Of a stretch of 64,000 nt of DNA, positions 48,233-60,244 are shown piece by piece. The stretch comes from Rachycentron canadum (Eukaryota; Chordata; Actinopteri; Carangiformes; Rachycentridae). The stretch is from contig CM076651.1 of assembly GCA_038496675.1 (NCBI GenBank), forward strand, positions 26,388,410 through 26,452,409, in the 5' to 3' direction. Positions within the stretch are counted from its first letter, which is position 1; every line of letters starts with the position of its first letter. The translations under genes and the position numbers were made by a program. The notes under the pieces are model-generated. The model did not search any database. It saw only the letters and a list, made by a program, of their open reading frames with translations, and was not told the DNA's origin.

Positions 48233-51200
48233 TCATCCACAACACTTGGATGACTAATTGTGGCACAAACAGGAAGAGGGGTGGAGCCTCGTGTGGGGGC
48301 CTGTTAAGCTACAACCAATGGCCCTCGGTGGGTCTGTCTCTCCTCTGAGCTGCTGTGGCATCAGCACAGACACTGAGGAATGGAGGGAAAAAAAGGTGAA
48401 GGAGGGTAAGCAGCTCTGAGAGCCCCTCACACTGGGCCCCAGCACAGAGAGACAGAGAGCCAGCAACAAGGAGAGGCTGGACCATCGACAAAGGCCTCCT
48501 CCTCACTCTGAGGCAGATCCCTGAAATATACACAAATATGACCCCCAGCCCCTCCTCTCTGCCTCTGTGGAGAATAATATTAAATGATGACACATGATGT
48601 CATTATTTCCTCAACAGGGAGAAACTGCTGACCTGGCTCTCTCCAGTCTGAAAAACATGCATCTGTCTCATCCACATACAAACAACAACAGTCAGTGCTT
48701 ATAGTGGTTTTGGTGGTTATCATGGTTTTGGTGGGAGCTCTGAACCAGAGATGTAAAAATAAAACACTGGCTTTGATAAAACTTGGCTCTGTATGGAATA
48801 AATCCTCTGTCTGTTTGATGCAGGGTTTAGTTAAATATTATTGGTCAAACTAAAGTGACTGATCAGTAAAACCAAGCTGTTCTGAATCAACTCTGATTTA
48901 AAAATCAGTGTAAACAAGAAAAAGTGGCATAATGGAGGTTTCTTCTTCTTCACAGGGGGACACAGGGATTTACATTGTCCACACACACACACACACACCT
49001 TTCCCTGACCCCTTCACCGCCACAACTACATGCTTCGTCCCAACCTAAACCAACTCTGAGCTGAATCCTTAAACCAGGACTCAACCCTCAAACATTTGAA
49101 GTCACCCCTCTCCCTCAGGTCTACGACTCCAACAACACAAGCACGCAGTGTTTTACTGTGGCAGTAAAACACAGTCAACTTAAGTCTCACACCAGTCTAA
49201 TTAAATCAGTGTGTCCACAGAAGGCAGGTCAGAGGAGGGAAATCTCTTCGGTCTGAAGTGTGGTAGTTTGAGTCCAGTCCAGCTAAATCGAAGTCAGTGA
49301 GGCCTGAGTCTGTGTTCAGGTTTCTGCTGGTTTGTGTTGTTGCAGTGAAACTCAAGTCCTCCATCATGTCTGAGTGACAAAGGTGACAAACTTCCTGGAC
49401 TTTTACACAACGTTTAAATATCTAGTGTTTTTCACTCCTGGTCCACTGAAGGAGAAGAAGAATTCATCAGTCCATGGCTGACGGACCACCCTCACTTCAG
49501 GGATTCAGAAGAAACTGCTCCAGTCTTTACTTCACACATGTCTAAAGCTTCGGACATCTGAGCCATCTTTACAGGGGCTGTGCTCCTTTAGTTTATTCAT
49601 TTGGGAGGCAAATTAACGGAGATCTGAGCACCAGTTCAGACCCCAGGTACCTCTGCTCAGTCAGACCGACAGCGATTTCAGCCTCCTGTTAAGTATTTAA
49701 GCCGTTCCCTGACCACGTTAAGCCCCACGTGGCCCGTCTGAAAGAAAAGTGGGCCTCTGCCCCATCTCAAGTCAGCCTGACAGGTCAAATGGGTGCTGAC
49801 CACTGTATGAACAGCTAACTGGTTGTAGACCTGTGTCTGGAGAGTGGATTTTGTCAGCAGATGTCATCGTATTGAACTAGTGTAGATTTGGTTTTATTGA
49901 TTATGGAAGGAGCAGGCAGGTCAGAAATCTGTGTATTTAATTATTATTATCCTCAGTCTGTACATCGCACAGACTAATGCAGTCACAGTGTCACTGTGTG
50001 TGTTAAATGTTGTTGTTTAAAGTACGTTAATATTACAGACAGGCTTCTCCCATGTCCTGAAAACAACACGAAATAAGAACAGTTCATGAAGAAACACAGT
50101 TCAGCGAGAAATAAACTGCCTCAAACTAAAACAACAACAACCCATGGATCCAACACTGCATCTTGACAGGACACTGTATTCTTTGTATGTAATGCTTTGT
50201 GGGAATTGAACTTCTAACCCCGTCAGTATTCACAACCTTAGACCACAACAAACCCTGTGATGTGTATGGTCGGTGCCTGTTTCCAGCAGCAGGTCATTCA
50301 GGTGTTCAGGCCTGAGAGTGTGGTTTCCTGGGACCTTAAACTGAGAGACAAGCTGCTGTCAACATTGATCTGGCCAAGTCCCTCAGGGGCCCTAAACCAG
50401 GCCTGATCACAGAAGCCACAACACCACAGCTACACTACGTTTATGTTGTAGCTACACAACTGCCTCTCATAAGGAACCCATTAGCTTCCGTTTAGCACAT
50501 CCACGTTCAGGAGGGAGGAGGTGGAGGGAGGCCGAGGCTGCAGGAATGAAGAAATAATAAAAAGACAGTAAACTGTTACACGTGTCAAAGAGCACAAGTT
50601 TTTCTCTCTGCTGTTCTTCCACACAGTGATTTGACCTCTGGCCTGTTTGTGACATTTTGCCTTTGTGAGCCCCTGCAGCCTGGAAGGTCCCTCCCCCTCG
50701 GGGCAAACACCTCTGCCCCCTAGGGCTGATTTGCTGTGGCATGAGCAGAACTTCAGACATATCCCTGCCTGTGGCTGTGCAGCCTGGTGGGTCAGACTCT
50801 GTTACAGGGTCTTATAAAACCTGGATATCACATGAGCTCTGATGAAGAGGCTTATGATGAACCAGCTCTGTCAGATTCAGTAGCTGTTATTTCACTGTGT
50901 CAGATACATGTTTGAGCAACATGTGGGTCAGTCCAGGTATCGCATCAGACGCAGTGTCAGAAATGCCCAATATAAAAGACTTCAGATCCGGACTGGGGCC
51001 AAACATTTTGTTTCAAGAGATCATCTAAATCTGAGATGATCAGCGGAGACTAACCCAGACTGAGTAGATAAATATTGTCCCAGCTTTAAAACCTGTAACT
51101 ACAGTGTTGACTGAGGACCAGTCCAGAAACACTGTTGATGATCAGAGTTAACAAACCCCCAGTGTCGGCTGTCTGCCAGAAAGGTTTAACACACTCAGCC

Positions 51201-53295
51201 TCAGATCCTCCAGCTGAACAGAGACAACAGTGAAAACCAACACACTCTGTGTCAGAGTGATCAGTATTAACATGTCAAAATGTCAACCTCACTGTTGGGG
51301 GAAAAAAGCTTCATTGCTTTATTTTACCTTAAATAACCCCAAAACAAATAATCAATTTAAAAACTAAACAATCAGAGGTTAATAATCCATAATAAAAATA
51401 ACTGTTAGTGCCATTTCCATTAGGCTCCTGATCGAAATTATGAAAACATCCTCAAACTGTTGCTGCATCAGGTTCTGATAAAAACCACAGACCCTGAAGT
51501 CCCCATGAGTGCAACTACATGGCTGAGTTTAAATCCTGCTGCTACGACCACCTTCACCACGAAGGATGAAGGAAACAGTCTTCAGTCTGACAATGGTTGT
51601 ATCTGTTTAATGAGACGTCACTGCAAACACCACTTTTGCTAAAGCAAATAAGAAGCAGCTCTGGCTCTAAACCCCATGAACTCAACAAAGACACTGGAAA
51701 ATTTTAACTCATAGCAGCAAAGTGTGCGAGTGTGCTGACCTGTTGGTGCAAACATGAGAAAGTGTCTGTACGTGGACACAAACGATCCATATTGCTGGGA
51801 ATTGGCTTAGGTTTGAAAATGGCGTGCTGCAGCTCGAGGCCCCCATGCATCTGTTATCATTTTACAACCTGCCTGTAACTCAGCACAACACAAACCTCAT
51901 GAGCACAATGTGCTCCACTAAGCACCTCATTACTGAAAAAGGCCCTTTGTATCCCACTGAGGTAATGGGTGGGTGGAGGGTACCTTTAGATGGAGGAATC
52001 AACACAGCACAGTGACACAGTGATTGTCCCTTTCATCACAAAACCTCTCAATTTCCAGCTTTTTCTGGAGTCAGAGCTCAGATGAACTGCGTGGTGCCTC
52101 CGTGGGCCACATCCAGGGCCTGATGTGCTGTCTCCCTCTGAGCTGCCAACATCAAACCATGTGAACAGCAGTGGGAGGTAAGTGGTCAGTGAATCATGTT
52201 ATTACAGGTTGTAGCCTGTGTATTTACTCACAATGTAAGAGCAGTAGCCCAGTGAGAAAAAGAAAGAAAAAATAAAGAAAAAAAACCACAACATGCCAAA
52301 GCAAGACGGAAACACAGGAACACACAATTAGTGTAACAAAAACCACAATGTGAGAAAAGAAATGAATCTTCTCAAGAAGAAAACACAATAACTTTCTGAT
52401 CTCATGGTTGTTACTGCATCAAATCTAACAACAGCACATTGTCTTTCATCATATTCAGCAGAGTCAACAGGCTGGAACAGTCCCTGTTCAGATCAGCACC
52501 ACACACACACACACAGTTTAAAAATATATCTTTAAATGGCTAAATCTAAATCATAATCTGCCAATAACATTGAGGTAATAATGAACTGAAGTGTCCTTTA
52601 AAGGACTGAAGGTTTTGTTTGACAGAAAAAGATCATGGACACAAACAGGCAGCTCAGTCTGGAGGACAGTCCTTCACACAGGCTGCTGCACTCTGATCTG
52701 ATGGTAGACATGTAGGACAGAGGTTCACTGGTCCACATGTACTGAGGGTGTGTGTGCGTGTGGCTCCTGAGTCACAACAACAACACTGACTGACTGAAGT
52801 CCACCCATGTCCACTCAGCTCCATGTTGATCAGTCCTTTGTCCCCCTGAGAGGAGCAGCCCCTCCAGGACCGGGGACAGACCTCACCTCCCGTCAACATC
52901 TGTCTGTCCGTTTCAAAGCACGTCAACGTGAGCCAGTGTAGCACCGTCAGCCCGCTTTGTCCCCCCGTGGATTAGCGGGGATCTGGCCCTGCTGCAGGCT
53001 GCAGGCTGCAGGCACACATGTGGAATGTGGAGGGAAGCTCCCGCCCATAACAATAACACCACACACACAGGGACCAGGGCCCGGGGCCCAGAGACAAGGG
53101 ACCAGACTGGAGGGGAGGCCAAATGACTCGGTACCGTGAGCCGCCGTGAGGCCTCGTAAACACCGCGCAGAGGAGACAAAAGGAGAAAGCTGCGGGTGGT
53201 GTTGAGCTAATGGTCAGCAGCTAGCTCACGGCTCACGGCTCACATGCTAACCGGCCCCGGGTCTCTGTCCCAGGACCGGGCGGCTGGGCTCTTAC

Positions 53296-53450
53296 CTGCT
53301 GGGGCATATCAGCCTTCACTCCGGGCAGAGGCGGGGGGGGGGCCCAGGTGTTGGAGCCAGGTCGCCAAATTATCCGAGCCAGTGGAGTTGGAGGCGGGTT
53401 TTTAACAATCCCCCCACGATGAAAAACTTTTCCCTCGGTATAAAACAAGA
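53296..53450 (-). other. vdra: Predicted vdra 5' untranslated exon with a 4-codon uORF
   Basis: The complement shows a good acceptor (pyrimidine tract then TTGACAG/TCTTG) and a consensus donor (CAG/GTAAGA) bounding 155 nt inside the CpG-rich promoter region. The only ATG (53307-53305) opens ATG-CCC-CAG-CAG. If spliced to the start-codon exon at 26809 it closes at TGA, whose last base is the A of the vdra ATG. The main frame meets an in-frame TGA just upstream of this ATG, so this exon adds no N-terminal residues. The exon is inferred from splice signals only; human VDR also has several non-coding 5' exons. Confidence 0.6.
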
Positions 53451-54375
53451 CTGTCAACAGAGAAGAGAGGAGGGTGAGTCAGGCAGGGCTCCTAACGGTC
53501 CGCCGGGGGCTGGGGACTGGGCAGCGCCGGAGCCCCACGTCCCGTTATGTCTCGCTCGGACGCGCTGTCACACCAAACGTCATTCATTAACCGCCGTGAT
53601 TGAGTCGCCATGACCGGGTAAACACCCAGAGAGCGGCGCCCCGGAGCCTCTCGGCGTCGGTTCACGGCTTCGGGGACAAGCGGCACTAAAAGTTCAGACA
53701 CACGACGCATCGCTGCACCCAAACAAGTTCAAAGGCTGCCCGCCCTCCCCCCTCGCCCTCCGGGTGTCTGTTAGGAAACCTGGGGGAGAGGGGAGCGAGG
53801 CGTGATGTGCACCGCTGTGAGGGACGGGTCCTCACCGTGTACGAGGCGTCTCCGGTCCCGTCAAGGGTTCGTCCGTGCGGCCATGTTCAACTGCCACATT
53901 TTAAAGGAGTTTGCCCCCCTCTCCCCTCTCCTCCCCCCCTCTCTCCCCCCCTCGCGTTGACGGCGCTCGGACACTGGCGAACAAAAACCCGCCAGCAGCT
54001 CCAGCCGTTACTGACCGACAGACACGTCCGTTAATCCTCCGCACACCGTGGATGTGGCGGCGGTACGGCGGCGGTACGGCGGCGGGCCGCCGTGAGATGG
54101 CCCCTCTACACTGACAGCACGGCCGGGCTGACTGGGTACATTGTTCGAGTCCGTGCCGTGTCAAAACGCTGCAGCCCGCTGGAGAGCATGAACGGCGGCT
54201 AACGCTACGGCACAGCGGCTCACTTCACTGGCCTGGAGAGCGTGCGCCTCGGCCTGGAAGCGCTTCTCAGCAAGACCGAGGGGGAAAAGCAGTAAAACTA
54301 CGGTGGTCCCTCCGCGTTTCTACCCCGCTGCCTGCCCGCGACCCCCCACGACCACAGCAAAGTGGGAAAACTTAC

Positions 54376-54470
54376 ATTAATCCATGCGAAGCGCGACGTG
54401 GGCGACTCGGTGTTAGTCCAGCTTTTTAGATCTGTATCAACATAGATGGACCGCACTTCTCCTTGGTCCC
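54376..54470 (-). other. vdra: Predicted vdra exon 1 (5' UTR), 5' end approximate
   Basis: On the complement, sequence downstream of a TATA-like stretch and GC box runs to a perfect donor (TTAAT/GTAAGT) at 54376. The exon contains short upstream reading frames: ATG-GAT-TAA immediately before the donor, and ATG-TTG-ATA-CAG-ATC-TAA further 5' if transcription starts early enough. The 5' limit is a guess from the TATA distance. No coding continuity with vdra is possible through this exon because both frames close. Confidence 0.5.
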
Positions 54471-54720
54471 GCCCCCTCGGCTCAGCAGTCAGGCATATCT
54501 ATACATATATATATTACCCCCGCCGGCCAATCACAGCGCGCCACTCCGGGGCAGGCTCTGCGCCCATTGGTCGAGAAGCTCATCAGTCTCCGGCTGAGTC
54601 TCCAGCTGTCTCCCTACCATATAGGGGTGTGTCGTGACGTAGCACACGGCCCGAGAGGTAGTAAACAATTTGGCCCAAAGTAACAGGCCATGAACACAAT
54701 TAGATGACGTCATTAACCGT
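54441..54720 (-). promoter_or_regulatory. vdra: vdra core promoter: TATA-like, GC box, CCAAT pair, CRE
   Basis: Read toward vdra, the order is a perfect palindromic CRE TGACGTCA (54705-54712), a second CRE-like TGACGTA (about 54636-54642), a CCAAT box (GACCAATG, 54565-54572), an inverted CCAAT (54527-54532) in the string CCAATCACAGCGCG, a TATA-like A/T run (54495-54515), and a GC box (about 54467-54477). The motif set, CpG density and position just upstream of a consensus donor support a promoter firing leftward. Mammalian VDR is responsive to cAMP/PTH, so a CRE would fit, but its use here is inference. Confidence 0.65.
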
Positions 54721-56625
54721 GAAACGCACAAGGACTTCACCCTGGGGCTCGTGGAGTTGGGCGCGTGTGCTTGTCTGCATTAAAGGAGATGGTGTCCCTG
54801 GCACTTTTAGGCTCACTTTTTATTTCTCCACATTCACGTGTGAACATCTGTGTTTCATCAAAGCCACATTTTGAACCTTAAAGTGAAGTGTCATCGTGAA
54901 TCATTAATGTTTTCCCTGTACATTATACATGACGGTGCAGTCATGCTCTGTCCTGGAGGCTGGAGGTAACTGATCGTGTTCACATGCCAAGAACATACCG
55001 GGTCAGTAAAGACAACATTTAGCTGAGCCTCCACAGTGGATCTATGGACACACAGCGAGGGTGATTAGTCCACTTGGTGGAAGAATTCAAAGGGCGTGAT
55101 GGGGCCCTGTGGTGCTATACTGTCTCACCCCTGGGAGGTTTTATTATTGCACTTCAATCACCGCATTGCTTAGTCTTTAATTAGTCGTGATTCTCGTCTT
55201 AAAACCATCCCCTGTCGTTTCCATCGATGGGCCGGAGCAGAGCGACAGCCCTGGTTGTGGGTGTCTTTTTTTATCAGGCCACACCAGCTGGACTTTAGGC
55301 TGCTGCCTGTAACATGGATTAAGTGCTGGTCCATGGTCCATGCTGGTCCATGCTGGTCTATGGTCCATGTTGGCTGTACTGTGAATAATCCAAAACTTGC
55401 TGTGCACTTCAGGCAATGACAGACAACATTAGCCCCTTTCTGACAGATGGAAAAAAGGCAACATGAAACCTGCTCATTGGTGGCTTTGAGTTCTCTGTGA
55501 AAGGATTAAGGTTTTTTAAAGCTTGCTGTTTGTGCCGAATGAAAGGGGGCTTTAAAAAAACATCCTTCTTATTCATTATGTGAAATGTGGCATGCTGTTA
55601 TTACACGTTAAAAAGAACGATGTCATCATGTTAAGTCCGGCTCTCCACTTTGTAAAGGCAGCGCAAAAAAAGTTCACAACTTATACTGGTGCATGTCTAA
55701 GAATATGTCGTTGCTGACATCTCCGGCGGGAGGGGGGCTGTTGTAAAGCAGCAGTGACGTATCCACCACAGATGGAGTTTGATGTTGTTACAGTTGCATC
55801 AACACGATTATCACAGTGGGCGGCGTGGAACATCTTCTCTGGCTGACAGCCGTAATGCTGTAATCCAACTTTCTTCAAATATCTCTCCTTTAGATTATAC
55901 TGCACTCTACTATACTATACTATACTTTGTATAGTATCTTAGTACAGTAGTATAGTATATAGTACTTTGATTTACTATCACACACAGTAAGGCTCAAAAT
56001 ATCATATATAACATAGATTTTTCTTTTTTTTTTAAGTTTCTCATTCACAAATACAATTTTCTTTAATTTAGCTCAAATTAATTGTGAGAGCAGACGTCTC
56101 AAAGGTAGGCCATGATCTTTGCTCTTTGGTTGTGATGTGACTTTTCTTTTGGCTAAATGATCTGCTGTGATAATTATGATAGAGTTATTCTGAATGTAAC
56201 TGGTTATGCACAGAGATGTCATCTTGCAGTGGTGAGTGTATCAGTGTATAAGTCACTTTTAAAACAGTGTAGATCTGTTCAGCTCATGTTTTACTTCCTC
56301 TGATTTCAGTGTAGTATTATATATGATCACACACAAGAACTGTACAAAAGCTGCAAATCAGTTTTTTGACTGAATATACAAAGAAAGGAACTGTAACTGT
56401 GAACATATATGATCTGTATATTTCACACTGGCGTGTCTAAGTGTGCAGAGTATTTACCCTGCAGCCAGCCTGTATGTGCATGTGCAGGAATCTAGGCCAT
56501 CCCTTGTGGCTTTGTGTCTGAGAGGTGGATCAGTCTATATGAGGGGCAGCCAGGCATATGGGCGTGTTTGAGTGGGGGCATGCGCACACAGGATCTCATC
56601 CACCACTGCGTTTGTGTGTGTGTAT

Positions 56626-56736
56626 CAGAGAGAGAGAGGGGGGAGAGAGAGGGAGACAGGGAGAGAGACGGGGGAGAGAGAGAAAGAGAGAGAGAGCGAA
56701 GGAGAGGGAGAGCGAAGGAGAGGGAGAAAGAAAGCA

Positions 56737-56777
<41 letters not shown>

Positions 56778-57285
56778 TAAGGAGAGGGAGAAAGAGAGCA
56801 AGAGAGAGACAGAGAGAGAGAGAGAGAGACAGGGAGAGAGAGAGAGAGAGAGAGCTAAGGAGAGGGAGAAAGAGAGCAAGAGGGAGACAGAGAGAGAGAG
56901 AGAGGGAGAGAGAGAGAGCGAAGGAGAGGGAGAAAGAGAGCAAGAGAGAGACAGAGAGAGAGAGAGGGAGAGGGAGAGAGAGAGAGAGAGAGAGCGCTAA
57001 GGAGAGGGAGAAAGAGAGCAAGAGAGAGACAGAGAGAGAGAGAGAGAGACAGGGAGAGAGAGAGAGAGAGAGAGCTAAGGAGAGGGAGAAAGAGAGCAAG
57101 AGGGAGACAGAGAGAGAGAGACGGAGAGGGGGGGAGAGGGAAAGGGAGAGAGAGAGAGAGCTAAGGAGAGGGAGAAAGAGAGCAAGAGGGAGACAGAGAG
57201 AGAGAGAGAGGGAGAGGGGGGGAGAGAGAGAGAGGGAGAGAGAGAGAGAGAGAGGAAGAGAGAGTGAGCGAGAGAGAGGGAGAGC
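56626..57285. repeat. GA-rich purine tract with about 70-87-bp higher-order units
   Basis: Nearly pure purine on the plus strand for 660 bp. A marker string (CTAAGGAGAGGGAGAAAGAG or the GCGAAGG variant) recurs near 56776, 56854, 56929, 56998, 57074 and 57161, showing a minisatellite of dinucleotide-expanded units. Long open frames on both strands (Arg/Glu-rich and Leu/Ser-rich) are low-complexity artefacts. Confidence 0.95.
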
Positions 57286-57368
57286 ATATACTCGTTGGGT
57301 TGTCTGTGGGTGTTTCCACCGTACATACACACCACAGCAACAGGAAAAACACTCTCACTTAAAGAGAA

Positions 57369-57371
<3 letters not shown>

Positions 57372-57437
<66 letters not shown>
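57372..57437. repeat. (CA)n microsatellite, 33 repeats
   Basis: Uninterrupted CA dinucleotides. A second interrupted CA-rich tract follows at about 57540-57640. Confidence 0.98.
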
Positions 57438-57440
<3 letters not shown>

Positions 57441-57590
57441 CTCTCTCTTCCTCGCTATCTTCCTTCCTTCCTGGGACTCAAGATCTCTCCATCTCACTTC
57501 AAGGCCCTCACTCCCCACCTCCTGCCCAGCATAGCACGCACACACACATACACACCACACACGCTCACACACACCACACACACTCACACA

Positions 57591-57621
<31 letters not shown>

Positions 57622-58439
57622 CCACACACACACACGTACATACACAGCACTTTCTCTCCCACTCACAGGGTGAGTCTAGGAAACAGCTGGAAAAGCAAAT
57701 AGTCCCAAGCAGGCCGAGCCCTGGCCCACTGGCTCTCACAAATGACTGGACCTTTACTTGGATGAATGCAGTCCTCACACTGGCTTTTCAGCTGCAGTCG
57801 GAAAAGCACAAGGAACAGTGCAATTGCACAAACCTAAAGGAATGCTGCAGCAGTTGGCAAACACACTCTTTGATCCACTTTGCAGTGAGCGGCCAGAAGA
57901 TTGGTAGCAGAGCCATCCTCGTTTCTCAGGGGTATCAGAGGATCAGAGTCCTGGGTGGGGGGGTGAGGGGAGGGGTTAGTCCTTTTTTCTGTCCCATTAG
58001 AAACACTCCACTCCTCAACTCCTCAACAATGTCATCATTGGCCTACAACCTCAAGAAACTCCACCCATATTTACAACAAATTTGCTGCATTCTTTCCGAT
58101 CAGACATGAGGGAATTTGATAGCTGAGTAAAACTGGAACAAGGGATGAGGCAGGAAACACTGTACGCTGCACCTAGAGTAACACACAGTGGCCTTTGAAT
58201 ACAGTCGGATATTATGAGGAGCATCTAGCGTGGACAACATGCTCTCTCACTAAATGATGGAATTTACAGGAAGAGTGTCAGAGCACACTGTGGGTTACAT
58301 AACTTTATCATTTCTATTGTTTTAACTTCTTCCAGTCAGAAGAAACTGTTCAAAACTAGTTCAAAACTTCATGGATACAGCCACTCAAAACTGTAAGACT
58401 GTGAACAGGACAAAGATACATCTGCTGCTGTAGGAGGAC

Positions 58440-58650
58440 ACGACTGCAGGACACTACTATAGGTGTCCTATAGTTGTACTATAGTGTATACTGTAGGACA
58501 CGATACTACTGCAGGACACAACTGTAGGACACTACTGTAGGACACAACTATAGGTGTCCTATAGTTGTGTATACTGTAGGACACGATACTACTGTAGGAC
58601 ACTACTATAGGTGTCCTATAGTTGTACTATAGTGTATACCGTAGGACACT
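58440..58650. repeat. Duplicated palindromic segment around TATAGGTGTCCTATAG
   Basis: ACACTACTATAGGTGTCCTA occurs near 58451 and again near 58600, about 149 bp apart. Each copy contains an ACTATAGG/CCTATAGT inverted repeat with a 3-base loop. GTAGGACAC units recur between them. It grades into the 10-bp array. Confidence 0.88.
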
Positions 58651-58654
58651 ACAG

Positions 58655-59470
58655 ACTACTGTAGTCTACTGTAGTCCATTGTAGTCCACTGTAGTCCATT
58701 GTTGTCTACTGTAGTCCAGTGTTGTCCACTGTAGTCCACTGTAGTCCACTCTACTCCATTGTAGTCCACTTTAGCCCACTGTAGTCTACTGTAGTCTACT
58801 GTAGTCCATTGTTGTCCACTGTAGTCCACTGTAGTCCACTGTAGTCTACTGTAGCCCACTGTAGTCCACTGTAGTCTATTGTAGTCCACTCTGCTCCACT
58901 GTAGTCCACTGTAGCCCACTGTAGTCTACTGTAGTCCACTATAGCCCACTGTAGTCTACTGTAGTCCACTATAGCCCACTGTAGTCCACTGTAGTCTATT
59001 GTAGTCTACTGTAGTCCACTATAGCCCACTGTAGTCTACAGTAGTCTACTGTAGTCTACTGTAGCCCACTGTAGCCCACTGTAGTCTACTGTAGCCCACT
59101 GTAGCCCACTGTAGCCCACTGTAGTCTACTGTAGTCCACTATAGCCCACTGTAGTCTACTGTAGTCTACTGTAGTCCACTATAGCCCACTGTAGTCCACT
59201 GTAGTCTATTGTAGTCCACTGTAGTCTACAGTAGTCTACTGTAGTCTACTGTAGCCCACTGTAGCCCACTGTAGCCCACTGTAGTCCACTGTAGTCTACT
59301 GTAGTCCACTCTGCTCCACTGTAGTCCACTGTAGCCCACTGTAGTCTACTGTAGCCCACTGTAGTCTACAGTAGTCTACTGTAGTCTACTGTAGCCCGCT
59401 GTAGTCTACTGTAGCCCACTGTAGTCCACTGTAGTCTACTGTAGTCCACTGTAGTCCACTGTAGTCCACT
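58655..59470. repeat. 10-bp tandem array, consensus GTAGTCCACT
   Basis: About 80 decamers, nearly all in exact 10-bp register, with variants GTAGTCTACT, GTAGCCCACT, GTAGTCCATT and ATAGCCCACT. Minus-strand open frames of Tyr/Gln/Trp/Asp-type repeats come from the array and are not evidence of a gene. Confidence 0.96.
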
Positions 59471-60244
59471 TCATGGAAGGTAAACATGAATCCATGGGTC
59501 ATCTTTTATTGTAATGTGGTTTTTGGCCTGTTCTTTACATGAAATTAATTGTTATTTTTCGGTTTTCTGTCTTTGTTTTGGTCTTTGTCGTTCAGTTTTT
59601 CCTGTTAATAAATGCAGAATTCATGGTGCTGATGTTGCTGTTTTTTTCCACAGACACATGGTGCATGTCTGACATTTCCTGAGGAAGTGATGCAGCATCA
59701 CCTGTCTGGAATAAAACGCTGAACTGTGGGGTCACCACACCTCTAAGGCTCATTTTATTTGTTTTCTCTGCGCAATTAAAAATTTTTCCTGTCACATTTA
59801 AGTGAATTCCACTTTTCCTTTGCTGCAATAAAATGAAGATATTTAATAGAATGTACTGAGTAAATACCAAGCAGTGTTTAGTTTTGTATGCACTGGGCCA
59901 AGTGAGAAATGGGGAAATCTGTTTGATGGATTATTTCCACTCATTTCAGCTCTTCAGGAAGCGTTTAATGTGAAGTGGCTGGACTAAGAGAGGATACACA
60001 CCCAGCGCCGACTGCTCACAGCTACACAGCCATAAATCTGCCCCATCATAACACGCCACCTGTGGATAACTGCCAAAAGACTTTCTGACTGTGTCTTTGC
60101 AACTGAGAGGAAGTAAAAATACATTTTTATCAGCAGAATAAAATACAGAATATAATTCCATTGCAGATCCTTTTAAAGCCATATCCTTCATTCACTGCAC
60201 TGTTGTAATAAACTGCTATTTCTTCTTCAGTATGCCACTTTAAA

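Larger units (their letters stand above)
26810..53295 (-). other. vdra: Large vdra 5' intron (about 26.5 kb, predicted)
   Basis: No protein-coding exon was recognised on either strand. Contents: simple repeats (27122-27153, 28559-28588, 28861-28893, 33993-34025, 47757-47996, 48069-48094, 48199-48231), GA-rich tracts (27770-27890), palindrome plus Q-codon-like repeat (37990-38180), retroelement-end fragment (38575-38700), a 24-bp direct duplication (36476/36552), an imperfect CCTCCCATAT-type tandem repeat (about 43950-44080), and candidate nuclear-receptor elements at 30599-30646 and 35447-35461. The upstream limit depends on the predicted 5' exon. Confidence 0.6.
53230..54620. promoter_or_regulatory. 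CpG-rich island over the vdra 5' exons
   Basis: GC- and CpG-dense sequence in contrast to the AT-leaning flanks. It includes GGCGG-type runs at 54055-54090 and C-rich tracts at 53918-53955. It spans the two predicted non-coding exons and the 0.92-kb intron between them (53451-54375). No protein-coding exon was recognised here on either strand. Confidence 0.7.

Noticed and set aside
54180..54300. Protein-like plus-strand reading around GLESVRLGLEALLSKTEG
   Set aside because: Short, no ATG in frame with context, no matching splice sites, and it lies in the CpG promoter where chance open frames are common.
56558..57673. 371-codon plus-strand and 244-codon minus-strand open frames
   Set aside because: Pure products of the GA minisatellite and CA tracts; low-complexity Arg/Glu or Leu/Ser runs with no domain or splice context.
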